Source of the DNA: Enhydrobacter aerosaccus
Lineage (GTDB): Bacteria; Pseudomonadota; Alphaproteobacteria; Reyranellales; Reyranellaceae
Direction of reading: 5' to 3'
DNA: 64,000 nucleotides
NCBI RefSeq assembly: GCF_900167455.1
Contig: NZ_FUWJ01000001.1
Coordinates: forward strand, 372,001-436,000
The notes below the pieces were generated by a model that saw only the letters and a list, made by a program, of their open reading frames with translations, was not told where the DNA came from and made no database searches. Positions 1 through 8,151 of the stretch are shown here, one piece after another. The first letter of the stretch is position 1; each line of letters begins with the position of its first letter. A program made the translations under genes and the position numbers.

Positions 1-1035
1 TACCATCTCCCGCCACTTGTCGCCGGCCGGAAAGAACCGCTCCTTCACGTCTGCCTTGATGGTCTTGCCGAGCGGGGAGGCGAGATCGCCGCGTTGATGG
101 AGCCAGTTGTCGGCCCGTAACGCGTCCATCACCTCGGGCACGGAATAGGTGCCGTATTCGAGCGCGATGGAGGTCACCTCCGCATCGGGCAGTTCCTGCG
201 GGAAGGCATCCGTCATCGCCCCGGTGACGACCGCCGAGGTGGAGGTCCCGCCCTCCGGGGAGGTCATCTCGTCGCCATACCAGTCCTTCGACCGGGCGAA
301 CGACTTGGAGCCAGGTGCGACGGCACAGATCAACTCGCCATGGCCGAACGGCCCGAGACCGGTATGGAAATCGATCACGCCGACACGGCGCGCCTGGCCG
401 AGTTCCTCGCGGGCGATCGTGCGGATGGTGCGGTTGCTCCAGGTCGGCTTTTGTCCGCCATAGAAGATGCCGTCCGGGTGGGTGTGCTGGCCGCCGCTGA
501 TGGCGCCCTGCAGCGCGAAGGCGCCATACTTCTGGGTATAGGCCGCCAGAGCGCGCTGGCTTTCCTCGAGTGCCTCCTTGCTCCAGTCGCGTGGCAGCAG
601 GGCATCGGCAAGGGCGATATAGCCGTCGTTCTGCGGATAGGGCTTGTCGTGATCGACGAAGTTACGGTTGAGATCGACATTGTCCTCGTTCACGCGCCGC
701 GTCCACGCAAAGCCATAGGGATTGATGGCGTGCACCAGCAGGGCACCGGTATCAGCCGGCAGCTTTTCCGCCGCACCCGTTCTCAGCCAGGCGATCTGCG
801 CCCCCGAGCCGCAATGGCCTTCCACGCCGTGCGTGCTGGAGATCAGGACCAGCATGTTGGCCGCGTCGGCGGCGCCGAACCGTGCCGTGTCCAGGAATAG
901 CTTTTCGCCGTTGGGGCCGCGCGCATGCGGATTGAGCCAGGAGCGGATCGCGCCGCCGGCGGCCGCCGCGGCGCTGCAAAACTTGGCGCGAGCCTCGGCA
1001 TAAGTCTCGGAAAAGCACTCGGGAATCGAAACCAT
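1..1035 (-). CDS. DUF2817 / M14-like zinc peptidase-family protein (3' end outside window)
   Basis: The frame is open for 345 codons from ATG and continues past the window edge, so the C-terminus is missing. It looks like a DUF2817 protein of the zinc carboxypeptidase/aspartoacylase fold. Visible pieces are the metal pair in STHGVEGH (His69, Glu72), DLNRNF at about residues 121-126, and a later metal-ligand-type His224 in DFHTGLG. A downstream Glu in ALEYGTY could be the general base. No signal peptide is seen, so it is probably cytosolic. The substrate is unknown; relatives cleave amide bonds of small peptides or acyl amino acids. A GGAGG ribosome site lies 4 nt before the ATG and is buried in an inverted repeat. 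The next gene on this strand, an alpha/beta hydrolase, is about 250 bp upstream. Family assignment is firm, function is not. Confidence 0.8.
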   Translation of the reverse strand, partial: MVSIPECFSETYAEARAKFCSAAAAAGGAIRSWLNPHARGPNGEKLFLDTARFGAADAANMLVLISSTHGVEGHCGSGAQIAWLRTGAAEKLPADTGALLVHAINPYGFAWTRRVNEDNVDLNRNFVDHDKPYPQNDGYIALADALLPRDWSKEALEESQRALAAYTQKYGAFALQGAISGGQHTHPDGIFYGGQKPTWSNRTIRTIAREELGQARRVGVIDFHTGLGPFGHGELICAVAPGSKSFARSKDWYGDEMTSPEGGTSTSAVVTGAMTDAFPQELPDAEVTSIALEYGTYSVPEVMDALRADNWLHQRGDLASPLGKTIKADVKERFFPAGDKWREMV

Positions 1036-1038
1036 GGA

Positions 1039-1070
1039 ACCTCCGGTCATCACCTTATCATGCCGGAGGT
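1039..1070 (-). promoter_or_regulatory. Inverted repeat sequestering the ribosome-binding site of the DUF2817 gene
   Basis: Perfect 8-bp arms, ACCTCCGG at 1063-1070 and CCGGAGGT at 1039-1046 as read on the minus strand, are separated by 16 nt. The 3' arm contains the GGAGG that precedes the ATG. In the mRNA this would form a hairpin masking the ribosome site, a possible translational switch. No known riboswitch class was recognised. Confidence 0.4.
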
Positions 1071-1283
1071 CGTGGTCGCTTTCGTGTCTCGCACCGGATC
1101 AGGCCGTGACCGTTTCTCCGTTAAATAAACGGCGGAAAAACGGAGATGGTCTCGAATCGGAAGCAAGTTCGGCCTTCGTGCAGCGCCTCCTACTTTAGAG
1201 AGAAGCGCATCGAGAGGCGATTTTGGTCGTCAATGGCGCCCGCATGTTGCACCGCAGCGGCACGACCGGCTTACCGCCCGATC

Positions 1284-2162
1284 CTACGACGTACGCATGA
1301 TCTGTCCCGGCAGCGCGCGCGGATCGCGCGGCAGCCAGCGACCGGCTTCGACCTGGGCGATGAATTCGGCCAGCAGGGAGTTGAACAGGTCCGGTTCCTC
1401 GAGATTGAGCGTGTGGCCGCTCTTGGGAAACACGGCGAGACCACAGGCGGGAATGGTCTTCTTCAGGAAGATGCCCGGCTGCAGGCAGTGATCGTCCTCG
1501 TCGCCGACCATGACCAGCGTCGGCACGGCCATCCGCTTCAGCCCGTCCTCCAGATCCCAGAAGGAAGGACGGCGCGCCTGCACGCCGCGCATCGTCAGCG
1601 CCGCTCCCTTGTCGTGATGGGTGGCGAGGCGGTCGGAGAATTCCTGCCAGCCGCGCGGGTCCTTGTTCTGGAACTGCACCCGGCTGGCGCCGAGGCCATA
1701 GACCTTCGAGAAGGCAGCCGCCCCCTGGCGCTCGAAATTGTCGGCGACGTCGAGGGAGACCTGGCGGAAATAGTCCTCGTGCTCCTTCTCGCAGCCATAG
1801 CCGGCGCCCGCGACGGTCAGCGACAGGGCACGTTCGGGCGCGGTCAGGCCGAAATGCACCGTCGCGAATCCGCCCATCGACAGGCCGACGATGTGCGCTT
1901 TGGCGATGCCGAGGCCATCGAGCACTGCCAGCGCATCCTGCACCGCGATCGCCTGCGAGTAGGACTCGACATCCTCGGGAACATCGGAGGGGGGATAGCC
2001 ACGCGCGGCATAGGTGATGACGCGGTGGCGGCGAGCGAAGAACCGCATCTGCGGCTCCCAACTCGCGTGATTACCGCCGAACTCGTGCACGAACAGGATC
2101 GGTGTGCCGGCACCGGCCTCCTCGGCATAGAGGCGGACGCCGTCCTTGGTGGTAAGATACAT
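1284..2162 (-). CDS. Alpha/beta hydrolase
   Basis: A 292-residue protein of the alpha/beta hydrolase fold. It has an oxyanion-hole segment HEFGG near residues 26-30, the nucleophile elbow GLSMGG with Ser95, an acid in the GDEDDH loop near 221-224 and the catalytic His250 in KSGHT. These complete a Ser-Asp-His triad. It is probably a cytosolic esterase, lactonase or C-C hydrolase of small molecules. I start at the ATG giving MYLTTKDG, because the reading frame upstream only overlaps the SDR gene out of frame. It sits 11 bp downstream of the SDR gene on the same strand, so the two are almost certainly co-transcribed. The substrate cannot be read from the sequence. Confidence 0.85.
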   Translation of the reverse strand: MYLTTKDGVRLYAEEAGAGTPILFVHEFGGNHASWEPQMRFFARRHRVITYAARGYPPSDVPEDVESYSQAIAVQDALAVLDGLGIAKAHIVGLSMGGFATVHFGLTAPERALSLTVAGAGYGCEKEHEDYFRQVSLDVADNFERQGAAAFSKVYGLGASRVQFQNKDPRGWQEFSDRLATHHDKGAALTMRGVQARRPSFWDLEDGLKRMAVPTLVMVGDEDDHCLQPGIFLKKTIPACGLAVFPKSGHTLNLEEPDLFNSLLAEFIAQVEAGRWLPRDPRALPGQIMRTS

Positions 2163-2173
2163 GGCCCGCTCCT

Positions 2174-2953
2174 TCAGATGACCGAGCCGCGGGCCGCGAT
2201 GCCGCCGTCGATGGTGACGATGGTGCCGGTGATGTAGCCCGCGCGCGGTGAGGCCAGGAAGGCCACGAGATCCGCGACTTCCTCGGAGGTGGCCGGCCGC
2301 TTGCCCGGATACTTGTCGAACAGCTCCTGCCAGCGATCCTCGGAGCCCAGCATGTCGATCGCCTTGCGCTTCATGATCTTGAGCATGCGGTCGGTGGCGA
2401 CAGGGCCGGGGTTGACGCCGACCACGCGCACGCCTTCGTTCAGGCTGGCGCCGCCCAGCGCCTTGGTGAAGGCCATCAGGGCGGCATTGCCGGTGCTGCC
2501 GGCAATGTAGCTCGCATCCCAGTTCTCGCCGGAATTGCCGATGACGTTGACGATCACGCCGTCGCGCCCGCGCATCTGCGGATAGAGAAGCCGCGACAAG
2601 GTGATGTAGCCGAACACCTTCAGATCGAAACCCTTCCGCCACGCCGCGTCGTCGACGACGTCCAGCGGCCCGGCCGGGATGTCGCCGGCATTGTTCACCA
2701 GGATATCGACGGGGCCAGCGGCTATGGCCAACGCCTCCATCGCCGGCGTGCTGCCGAGATCGGCGACGTGGACCGTGACCTTGCGCCCGGTCTCCGCCTC
2801 GATCGCGGTCTTGGCGGCTTGCATGGCTTCTCCGTTGCGGGCGGCGAGATGAACATCGCAGCCCTCGTGGGCGAGGACCTGCGCCACGGCCAGGCCGATG
2901 CCCTTGGAAGCGCCAGTGATGAGAGCGGATTTGTCGGTGAGGTCGAGTTTCAA
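2174..2953 (-). CDS. SDR-family oxidoreductase lacking the canonical active-site lysine
   Basis: A 259-residue short-chain dehydrogenase/reductase with the NAD(P)-binding TGASKGIG at residues 13-20 and NNAG at 87-90. The catalytic region has Ser141 and Tyr149, but the YxxxK lysine position is Ser: Tyr149-Ile-Ala-Gly-Ser153. The following segment with VNPGPVATDRM is otherwise typical. Related SDRs with a YIAGS motif occur in proteobacteria, as far as I recall, so this is probably a real subfamily and not a decayed gene. It is followed 11 bp later by the alpha/beta hydrolase and preceded by the GntR gene, which suggests one small catabolic operon. The substrate is unknown. Confidence 0.85.
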   Translation of the reverse strand: MKLDLTDKSALITGASKGIGLAVAQVLAHEGCDVHLAARNGEAMQAAKTAIEAETGRKVTVHVADLGSTPAMEALAIAAGPVDILVNNAGDIPAGPLDVVDDAAWRKGFDLKVFGYITLSRLLYPQMRGRDGVIVNVIGNSGENWDASYIAGSTGNAALMAFTKALGGASLNEGVRVVGVNPGPVATDRMLKIMKRKAIDMLGSEDRWQELFDKYPGKRPATSEEVADLVAFLASPRAGYITGTIVTIDGGIAARGSVI

Positions 2954-3004
2954 GGTTCGGCTCGCGCAGTGATCAATGAGTCGTCAGGAGCAATTTGCGT
3001 ACCT

Positions 3005-3715
3005 TCAATCGAACACGGCGAGAAAATCCGTGAGCGTATCGCCCAGCAGATTGACGTGATCGCGCATCAATCGATGCGCCGTCTCGCCGTCGCCGGCCAG
3101 GATCGCGTTCATCACCGCCTCGTGTTCGACGATCGTGTCGGGCAGGCGATTGGGCACGTAGGTCACGCGCCGCCGATAGATGTCCGCCCGGTTTCTGAGC
3201 TGCCGAGTCTGCTCGATCAGGAAGCTGTTGCGGCTGGCCACGAGGATGACCTCGTGGAACGTCACGTTGACCTCGTAGAAGGTATCGATGTCGCCGGTCG
3301 CGGCCACGTCGACAAGCTTGTCGTGGATCTTGCGCAGAGCGGCGCGGTCCGCCTCGTCCATGCGACGCGAGGCGAGGCGGGCGCTCAACCCTTCGAGTTC
3401 GGCCATGACCTGGAACATCTCGAGCAGATCGTGGGCGCTGATCGCGCGTACGATCGTGCCCTGCCGCCCGCGCAGCTCGACCAGATTATCGGCGGCGAGC
3501 AACCGGATCGCTTCGCGCACCGGGGTCCGCGAGACGCCGAATCGCTCGGCCACCTCCTGCTCGTCGAGCCGCGTTCCCGGCGGATAGCGGCCGTTCGAGA
3601 TCAGGGATTCGATCTTGAACCGGATGCCTTCTGCCAATGTCTGACCGGAGCCGCCACGAGTCCGTCCGCGAGCGGACCGACCAACTTTGGCACTTCTAGA
3701 TGCAACTGCTGTCAT
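3005..3715 (-). CDS. GntR-family (FadR/FCD) transcriptional regulator
   Basis: A 236-residue regulator. A winged helix-turn-helix at about residues 25-90 includes LDEQEVAERFGVSRTPVREA, followed by an all-helical FCD ligand-binding domain at about 95-225 with Asp/His residues (FHEV, VEHEAV, RDHV) of the kind that bind a metal and an organic acid. I use the ATG giving MTAVASRS; a TTG four codons upstream is an alternative. It is divergent from the ABC importer operon and upstream of the SDR and hydrolase genes. It therefore probably controls one or both by responding to a carboxylate-type effector. Candidate operators lie in the intergenic region. Confidence 0.9.
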   Translation of the reverse strand: MTAVASRSAKVGRSARGRTRGGSGQTLAEGIRFKIESLISNGRYPPGTRLDEQEVAERFGVSRTPVREAIRLLAADNLVELRGRQGTIVRAISAHDLLEMFQVMAELEGLSARLASRRMDEADRAALRKIHDKLVDVAATGDIDTFYEVNVTFHEVILVASRNSFLIEQTRQLRNRADIYRRRVTYVPNRLPDTIVEHEAVMNAILAGDGETAHRLMRDHVNLLGDTLTDFLAVFD

Positions 3716-3737
3716 CTGTGTGCACAAAAACCGTTCA

Positions 3738-3900
3738 CATGTATACCGAAGCTTCGCCGAACATGGCGGAGCGTCCCGTCGCCGTCAACGGATTAGGCGG
3801 CGCAGGCGCCGCAGCGCCATTGAGGGCCAGTGGCACGCCGCTTGCGTCTCTCCTCCGCAAGGCATGTGCATGTATGCGGCGGACGTCGCATGTATGCGGG
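3738..3900. promoter_or_regulatory. Divergent promoter region with repeated CATGTATRC motifs, candidate GntR operators
   Basis: Between the GntR gene and the ABC operon lie three similar words: CATGTATACC at 3738-3747, CATGTATGCGG at 3869-3879 and CATGTATGCGGG at 3889-3900. The last two are direct repeats exactly 20 bp apart, about two helical turns, and end just before the ribosome site of the ATPase gene. TGTATAC-like cores suit FCD-type GntR sites in general. Assignment to this regulator is inferred from position only. Confidence 0.4.
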
Positions 3901-3910
3901 AAGGGGGACA

Positions 3911-4753
3911 ATGCTGCAGCGGGAAGGGCTGTCGGGGACCGACAGCAATCCCACCACACCGATCCTGGAGCTTCGCAACGTCAACAAGACGTTCGGCTCA
4001 GTGACCGCGTTGCGTGACTTCCACGCCTCCGTGGCGCTCGGCGAATTCGTGACCGTGGTCGGACCGAGCGGCTGCGGCAAGAGCACTCTGTTCAACATGG
4101 TCGCCGGGCTCGAAGAGCCGGACGTCGGCGGCATCCTTCGGTTCGAGCAGCGCAGCGTCCATGCCAGCGACTTGTTGGGCCGCGTCTCCTTCATGCCGCA
4201 GCGCGACCTGCTGTTCTCGTGGCGCACCGTCATCGACAACGCCATCCTGGCGCTCGAGGTCGAAGGCGTGCCGCGCAAGGCGGCGCGGGCCGAGGCGCTG
4301 CGCCTGCTGCCGGAATTCGGCCTCGCCGGGTTCGCCGACCATTACCCACACCAGCTTTCCGGCGGCATGCGCCAGCGCGTGGCGCTGATGCGCACTTTCC
4401 TGTTCAAGCGTGAGCTCATGCTGCTCGACGAACCGTTCGGCGCCCTGGACGCGCTGACCCGGGCGATGATGCAGCGCTGGCTGCTCGATGTCTGGCAGAA
4501 GAACAGGCGAACCATCCTCTTCATCACGCACGACGTCGACGAGGCGATCTTCCTTGGCGATCGGGTGGTGGTCATGACGGCGCGACCGGGCGCCGTGAAG
4601 CTGGAGCAGCGGGTCGATCTTCCGCGACCGCGCTCACCCGATATCGTCACCTCGCCGGCCTTCATCGAGATCAAGCGCACGCTCCTCGCCGCTATCGAGG
4701 AGGAAAGCATGAAATCCTTCACCGCCGCGACTTCCACGGAGTATGCCCAATGA
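3911..4753 (+). CDS. ABC transporter ATP-binding protein (nitrate/sulfonate/taurine type)
   Basis: A 280-residue nucleotide-binding subunit of the SsuB/TauB type. It has Walker A GPSGCGKST at 51-59, Q-loop Gln97 in MPQRD, signature LSGGMRQR at 149-156, Walker B LMLLDEP at 169-175, a D-loop in GALD and the switch His in ITHD. I start at the ATG preceded by AAGGGGG; a longer upstream reading has poor sequence. It energises the two permeases encoded downstream, with the NMT1-like binding protein as receptor. Its stop overlaps the start of the aldolase gene by 4 bp (ATGA), so translation is coupled. The imported substrate is unknown. Confidence 0.93.
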   Translation: MLQREGLSGTDSNPTTPILELRNVNKTFGSVTALRDFHASVALGEFVTVVGPSGCGKSTLFNMVAGLEEPDVGGILRFEQRSVHASDLLGRVSFMPQRDLLFSWRTVIDNAILALEVEGVPRKAARAEALRLLPEFGLAGFADHYPHQLSGGMRQRVALMRTFLFKRELMLLDEPFGALDALTRAMMQRWLLDVWQKNRRTILFITHDVDEAIFLGDRVVVMTARPGAVKLEQRVDLPRPRSPDIVTSPAFIEIKRTLLAAIEEESMKSFTAATSTEYAQ

Positions 4754-5526
4754 GCATCAGCCTGAGGCAAGCACCTCCGGTCGACCCGGCCGAATGGGCG
4801 GCCCGCGTCGAGCTGGCGGCCTGCTACCGGCTGGTCGCCAAGCTCGGCCTCGACGACCTGATCTACAATCATATTTCGATGCGGGTGCCCGGGCAGCGGG
4901 ACCAGTTCCTCATCAATCCCTACGGTTTCCTGTTCGACGAGATCACGGCCTCCAGCCTGGTGCGGATCGATATCGAGGGACGCAAGCTCGACAACAACCC
5001 GCACGAGGTGAATTCGGCCGCCTTCGTCATCCATGGCGCCATACACAAGGGCCGCGAGGACGCGGTCTGCGTGCTGCACACCCACTCCGACGCCAGCGTC
5101 GCCGTGTCGAGCCAGGAAGAGGGGCTGTTGCCGCTCAGCCAGTTCGCGATGCGCTTCTACAATCGCCAGAGCTTCCACGACTACGAGGGCGTGGCGATCG
5201 ACCTCGACGAGCAGCAGCGGCTGATCGCGCATCTGGGCGACAATCGCGTGCTGCTGATGCGCAACCACGGCATCCTGACCGTCGGCCGGACGCCCGGTGA
5301 GGCCTTCATGCTGCTCTACTATTTCGAACGGGCGGCCAAGATCCAGTTGTCGCTGCAGGCCGCGGCCGCGGCAGGAGCGAAGATCGTCGTCCCACCTCAC
5401 GAGGTCTGCGAGAAGGCCGCCCTCCAGTTCTGGGAGATGCAGGCCGACATCCTCGTTCCCGGCGAACGCGAGTGGCCGGGCCTGATGCGCCAGCTCGACC
5501 GCATCGATCCGGGCTACCGCGAGTGA
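4750..5526 (+). CDS. Class II aldolase/adducin-family protein
   Basis: A 258-residue protein of the class II aldolase/adducin fold. It starts with a region reading LVAKLGLDDLIYNHIS, typical of the family, and has the zinc-binding HTHSD near the middle plus a later His in RNHGILTVG. Family members cleave or decarboxylate hydroxyacid or sugar-phosphate substrates in the cytosol using Zn2+. It is embedded between the ATPase and binding-protein genes of an importer and overlaps the former by 4 bp, so it probably acts on the imported compound. No closer identity (fuculose, ribulose or HMG-type) can be assigned. Confidence 0.88.
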   Translation: MSISLRQAPPVDPAEWAARVELAACYRLVAKLGLDDLIYNHISMRVPGQRDQFLINPYGFLFDEITASSLVRIDIEGRKLDNNPHEVNSAAFVIHGAIHKGREDAVCVLHTHSDASVAVSSQEEGLLPLSQFAMRFYNRQSFHDYEGVAIDLDEQQRLIAHLGDNRVLLMRNHGILTVGRTPGEAFMLLYYFERAAKIQLSLQAAAAAGAKIVVPPHEVCEKAALQFWEMQADILVPGEREWPGLMRQLDRIDPGYRE

Positions 5527-5593
5527 CCGCGAATCCGTTCCACGCCGGCGACAGGCTGGCCTCGCTCAATCATCCCAGCCGAGGAGTGCGCTC

Positions 5594-6607
5594 ATGATCA
5601 AGAGACGAAAGGTCCTTTCCGCCCTTGGTGCCGCTAGCCTGGTCGCGGCACCTTACGTCCGCGCCTTCGGTGGCACGCCGGTGAAGGCCAGCCTGCGGCT
5701 CAAGTGGTTGCCCCAGGCGCAGTTCATGGGTTTCTACATCGCCGCGGAGAAGGGCTATTACCGCGCCGAGGGCATCGATCTCACGATCAACCCCGGCGGT
5801 CCCAATCTCCTGGCCGAGAACCTGGTCGCCACCGGTGCCGACACGTTCGGCGTCTCGGGCGGCACCGACAGCGTATTCGCGGCCCGCGACAAGAAGTTGC
5901 CGATCGTCTGTTTCGGCATCGACCACCAGATCACGCCGTTCATCTTCGTGTCGAAGAAGGATGGACCGGTGAAGACGATCCAGGATTTCAAGGGAAGGGT
6001 CGTGACCACCTGGTTCACCGGTGCCAACTATGTGCTCGAAGGCGTGCTCGCCAAGGCCGGCGTCAATCCGAAGGATGTCAACATCCAGCCGCAGCAGGTG
6101 AGCGCGACTCCGTTCGTCGAAGGCAATGTCGATGTCTTCACGGCGACGCTCTACAACGAGTTCTACACGCTCGAGAAGCGCATCGGCCTTGCCAACCTGA
6201 CCCGCTTCGCGGCGGAGGATTACGGCATCACGGTGCCGCGCGACACGCTGATCGTGTCGGAGACGACGGCCAAGGAGAAGCCGGAACTGCTGCCGGCCTT
6301 CCTGCGCGCGTCGATCCGCGGCTGGCGCGACGCCTTTGCCGACCAGAAAGCGGCAATCGATCTCATGATGAAGATCGCGCCCACGCTCGATCGGGGCCAT
6401 CAGGAATTCATGCTGGCCGAGATCAAGCGCCTCATGCTCGCCGGCAAGGCCGGGGACGAGGGCCTGTTCTGGATCGATCCGGTGGCCGTCAAGACCGCCC
6501 ATGACATGTTCCTGAACTACAAGGTCATCAGCGCGCCGGTCGACCTCAAGGCAGCCTTCATTTCGGCGCCGCTCGAATCGATCGCGCTGGCCGATCGCAA
6601 GGTCTGA
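5594..6607 (+). CDS. ABC transporter substrate-binding protein (NMT1/THI5-like)
   Basis: A 337-residue periplasmic binding protein of the NMT1/SsuA family. The N-terminus carries a short twin-arginine-like signal (RRK at residues 4-6, then LSALGAASLVAAP). The mature part begins with RLKWLPQAQFMGFYIAAEKG, the usual opening of NMT1-like receptors for thiamine-pyrimidine and related heteroaromatics. It is followed immediately by two permease genes, a layout seen in pyrimidine- and riboflavin-type importers. Together with the downstream oxygenases this suggests capture of a small aromatic, heteroaromatic or sulfonated compound. The ligand itself cannot be read from the sequence. Confidence 0.9.
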   Translation: MIKRRKVLSALGAASLVAAPYVRAFGGTPVKASLRLKWLPQAQFMGFYIAAEKGYYRAEGIDLTINPGGPNLLAENLVATGADTFGVSGGTDSVFAARDKKLPIVCFGIDHQITPFIFVSKKDGPVKTIQDFKGRVVTTWFTGANYVLEGVLAKAGVNPKDVNIQPQQVSATPFVEGNVDVFTATLYNEFYTLEKRIGLANLTRFAAEDYGITVPRDTLIVSETTAKEKPELLPAFLRASIRGWRDAFADQKAAIDLMMKIAPTLDRGHQEFMLAEIKRLMLAGKAGDEGLFWIDPVAVKTAHDMFLNYKVISAPVDLKAAFISAPLESIALADRKV

Positions 6608-6608
6608 G

Positions 6609-7394
6609 GTGGCGGCGGCGAGCAAGACATCCGACGGCCTGCTGCTGTCGGGCCGCGCGATCCTGCGGCTCGTTGTCGGCGTGGCGGCAATCGCAGTGGT
6701 GTGGCAGGCGTCGGTGCTGCTGTTCGGCATCAGGCCCTATTATCTGCCGCGGTTGAGCGTCGTTCTCGAGGCGTTGGCGGCCACGCCGGATGCCTATATC
6801 GCCAGTCTGCTGCGGACCGCATCGGAGACCTTGCTGGGCTATGCAGCGGGCGCCCTGTTCGGCATCGCCCTGGGCAGCATGTTCTTCCATCGCAAGGTCC
6901 TGAAGGACACGCTCTTCCCGATGTTCGTCGTCTCGCAGACGATTCCCGTCATCGCCTTCGGCGCCGTGATCGTGCTGTGGTTCGGCAATACCCTGTTCGC
7001 CAAGGCGGTCATGGCGTTCTACCTGACCTTCTTCCCTGTCACCGTGAACACGCTGCTCGGGCTTCAGTCGGTCGATCCGGCCCAGGTGTCGCTGATGAAG
7101 AGCTTCGGAGCGCCGCGCCGCCAGGTGTTCTGGAAGCTCCAGTTTCCCAACGCCTTGCCGCAGATCTTCGTGGCGCTGCGGCTGGCGACATCGCTCAGCC
7201 TTGTGGGTGCCATGGTCGGCGAGTGGTTCGGCGATACGGTCGGGCTCGGCGTCCTGTTGCTCCAGGCGACCTACAACGAGAACGTGGTCGGCATCTGGGC
7301 CGCTCTTCTTGTCGCGGCGGCCCTGGGCACCCTTTTCTATGCCGCCGTCGCCGGCCTCGAGCGCAAGCTGGTGTTCTGGAGAGTCGAGCGGTGA
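6609..7394 (+). CDS. ABC transporter permease 1
   Basis: A 261-residue inner-membrane permease of the BPD_transp_1/SsuC type with about six hydrophobic segments. The cytoplasmic coupling loop that contacts the ATPase is visible as LMKSFGAPRRQVFWKLQFPNALPQIF near residues 162-187. It starts at a GTG one base after the stop of the binding-protein gene, and no nearer ATG fits. Its end overlaps the second permease by 4 bp (GTGA). The two permeases are similar in layout and probably form a heterodimer. Confidence 0.9.
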   Translation: MAAASKTSDGLLLSGRAILRLVVGVAAIAVVWQASVLLFGIRPYYLPRLSVVLEALAATPDAYIASLLRTASETLLGYAAGALFGIALGSMFFHRKVLKDTLFPMFVVSQTIPVIAFGAVIVLWFGNTLFAKAVMAFYLTFFPVTVNTLLGLQSVDPAQVSLMKSFGAPRRQVFWKLQFPNALPQIFVALRLATSLSLVGAMVGEWFGDTVGLGVLLLQATYNENVVGIWAALLVAAALGTLFYAAVAGLERKLVFWRVER

Positions 7395-8149
7395 GCCGAT
7401 TGCTGCGGGCGCCATCACGCGAGGTTCAGCGCGGCCTGATCGGTGGGCTGATGCTGTTGGGCGGCTGGGAGGCGGCGACACGGCTTTTCAAGCTGCCGGC
7501 CTATGTCCTGCCGCCGGTGAGCGGCATCGTCGAGGCGATCGTCGAGCGTCGCGCGGCCCTGCTCGCGGCCGCCGGCTACACGGCGAGCGAGGCCCTGATC
7601 GGCTATGCCATCGGCTGCGCGGTCGGCATCGGCCTTGCCATGCTGCTGGCGCTCTTTCCACGGCCGCGCCGTGCTTTCGTCAGCATGGCAACCGCCGTCA
7701 ATTCGATCCCCGTCGTGGGCTACGCCCCGCTGCTGCTGCTGTGGTTCGGGACCGGCATCGCCTCGAAGATCGCTGCCGTCGCCTTCGCGGTGAGCTTCGT
7801 CGTCTTCATCAGCACCCTCTCGGGCCTCGACCGCGTCGACAAGCGCGCGGTCGATCTGATGCGCAGCTTCGGCGCCGGCAAGGTCTCGATCCTGTGGCGG
7901 CTTCAGCTGCCGACGGCGCTGCCGCTGATCGCCGCCGGCATGCGCGTGTCGACCGTGCGCAGCATCATCATCGCCATCGTGGTCGAGATGCTCGGCGCCT
8001 ATGGCGGGCTGGGCTGGGTGATCTACCAGGCGGTGATGCAGATCGACTTCGTCCAGGTCTGGGCGGCCATCTTCGTCGCCTCGGCGATCAGCCTGCTGTT
8101 CTTCAACCTGATCGGCCTGGCCGAATGGAAGCTCGTTTTCTGGAGGTGA
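7391..8149 (+). CDS. ABC transporter permease 2
   Basis: A 252-residue second permease of the same family with about six membrane segments. Its coupling loop reads LMRSFGAGKVSILWRLQLP and is followed by a membrane stretch ending LVFWR, like its partner. The GTG start overlaps the preceding stop. A longer frame reaches upstream inside permease 1 but reads as non-family sequence there, so I reject it. It forms the membrane channel with permease 1 and the ATPase. Confidence 0.9.
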   Translation: MSRLLRAPSREVQRGLIGGLMLLGGWEAATRLFKLPAYVLPPVSGIVEAIVERRAALLAAAGYTASEALIGYAIGCAVGIGLAMLLALFPRPRRAFVSMATAVNSIPVVGYAPLLLLWFGTGIASKIAAVAFAVSFVVFISTLSGLDRVDKRAVDLMRSFGAGKVSILWRLQLPTALPLIAAGMRVSTVRSIIIAIVVEMLGAYGGLGWVIYQAVMQIDFVQVWAAIFVASAISLLFFNLIGLAEWKLVFWR

Positions 8150-8151
8150 AA

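Noticed and set aside
1284..2642. A longer reading of the alpha/beta hydrolase beginning inside the SDR gene
   Set aside because: The extra 160 residues are the SDR gene in the wrong frame; the internal ATG begins the conserved hydrolase sequence.
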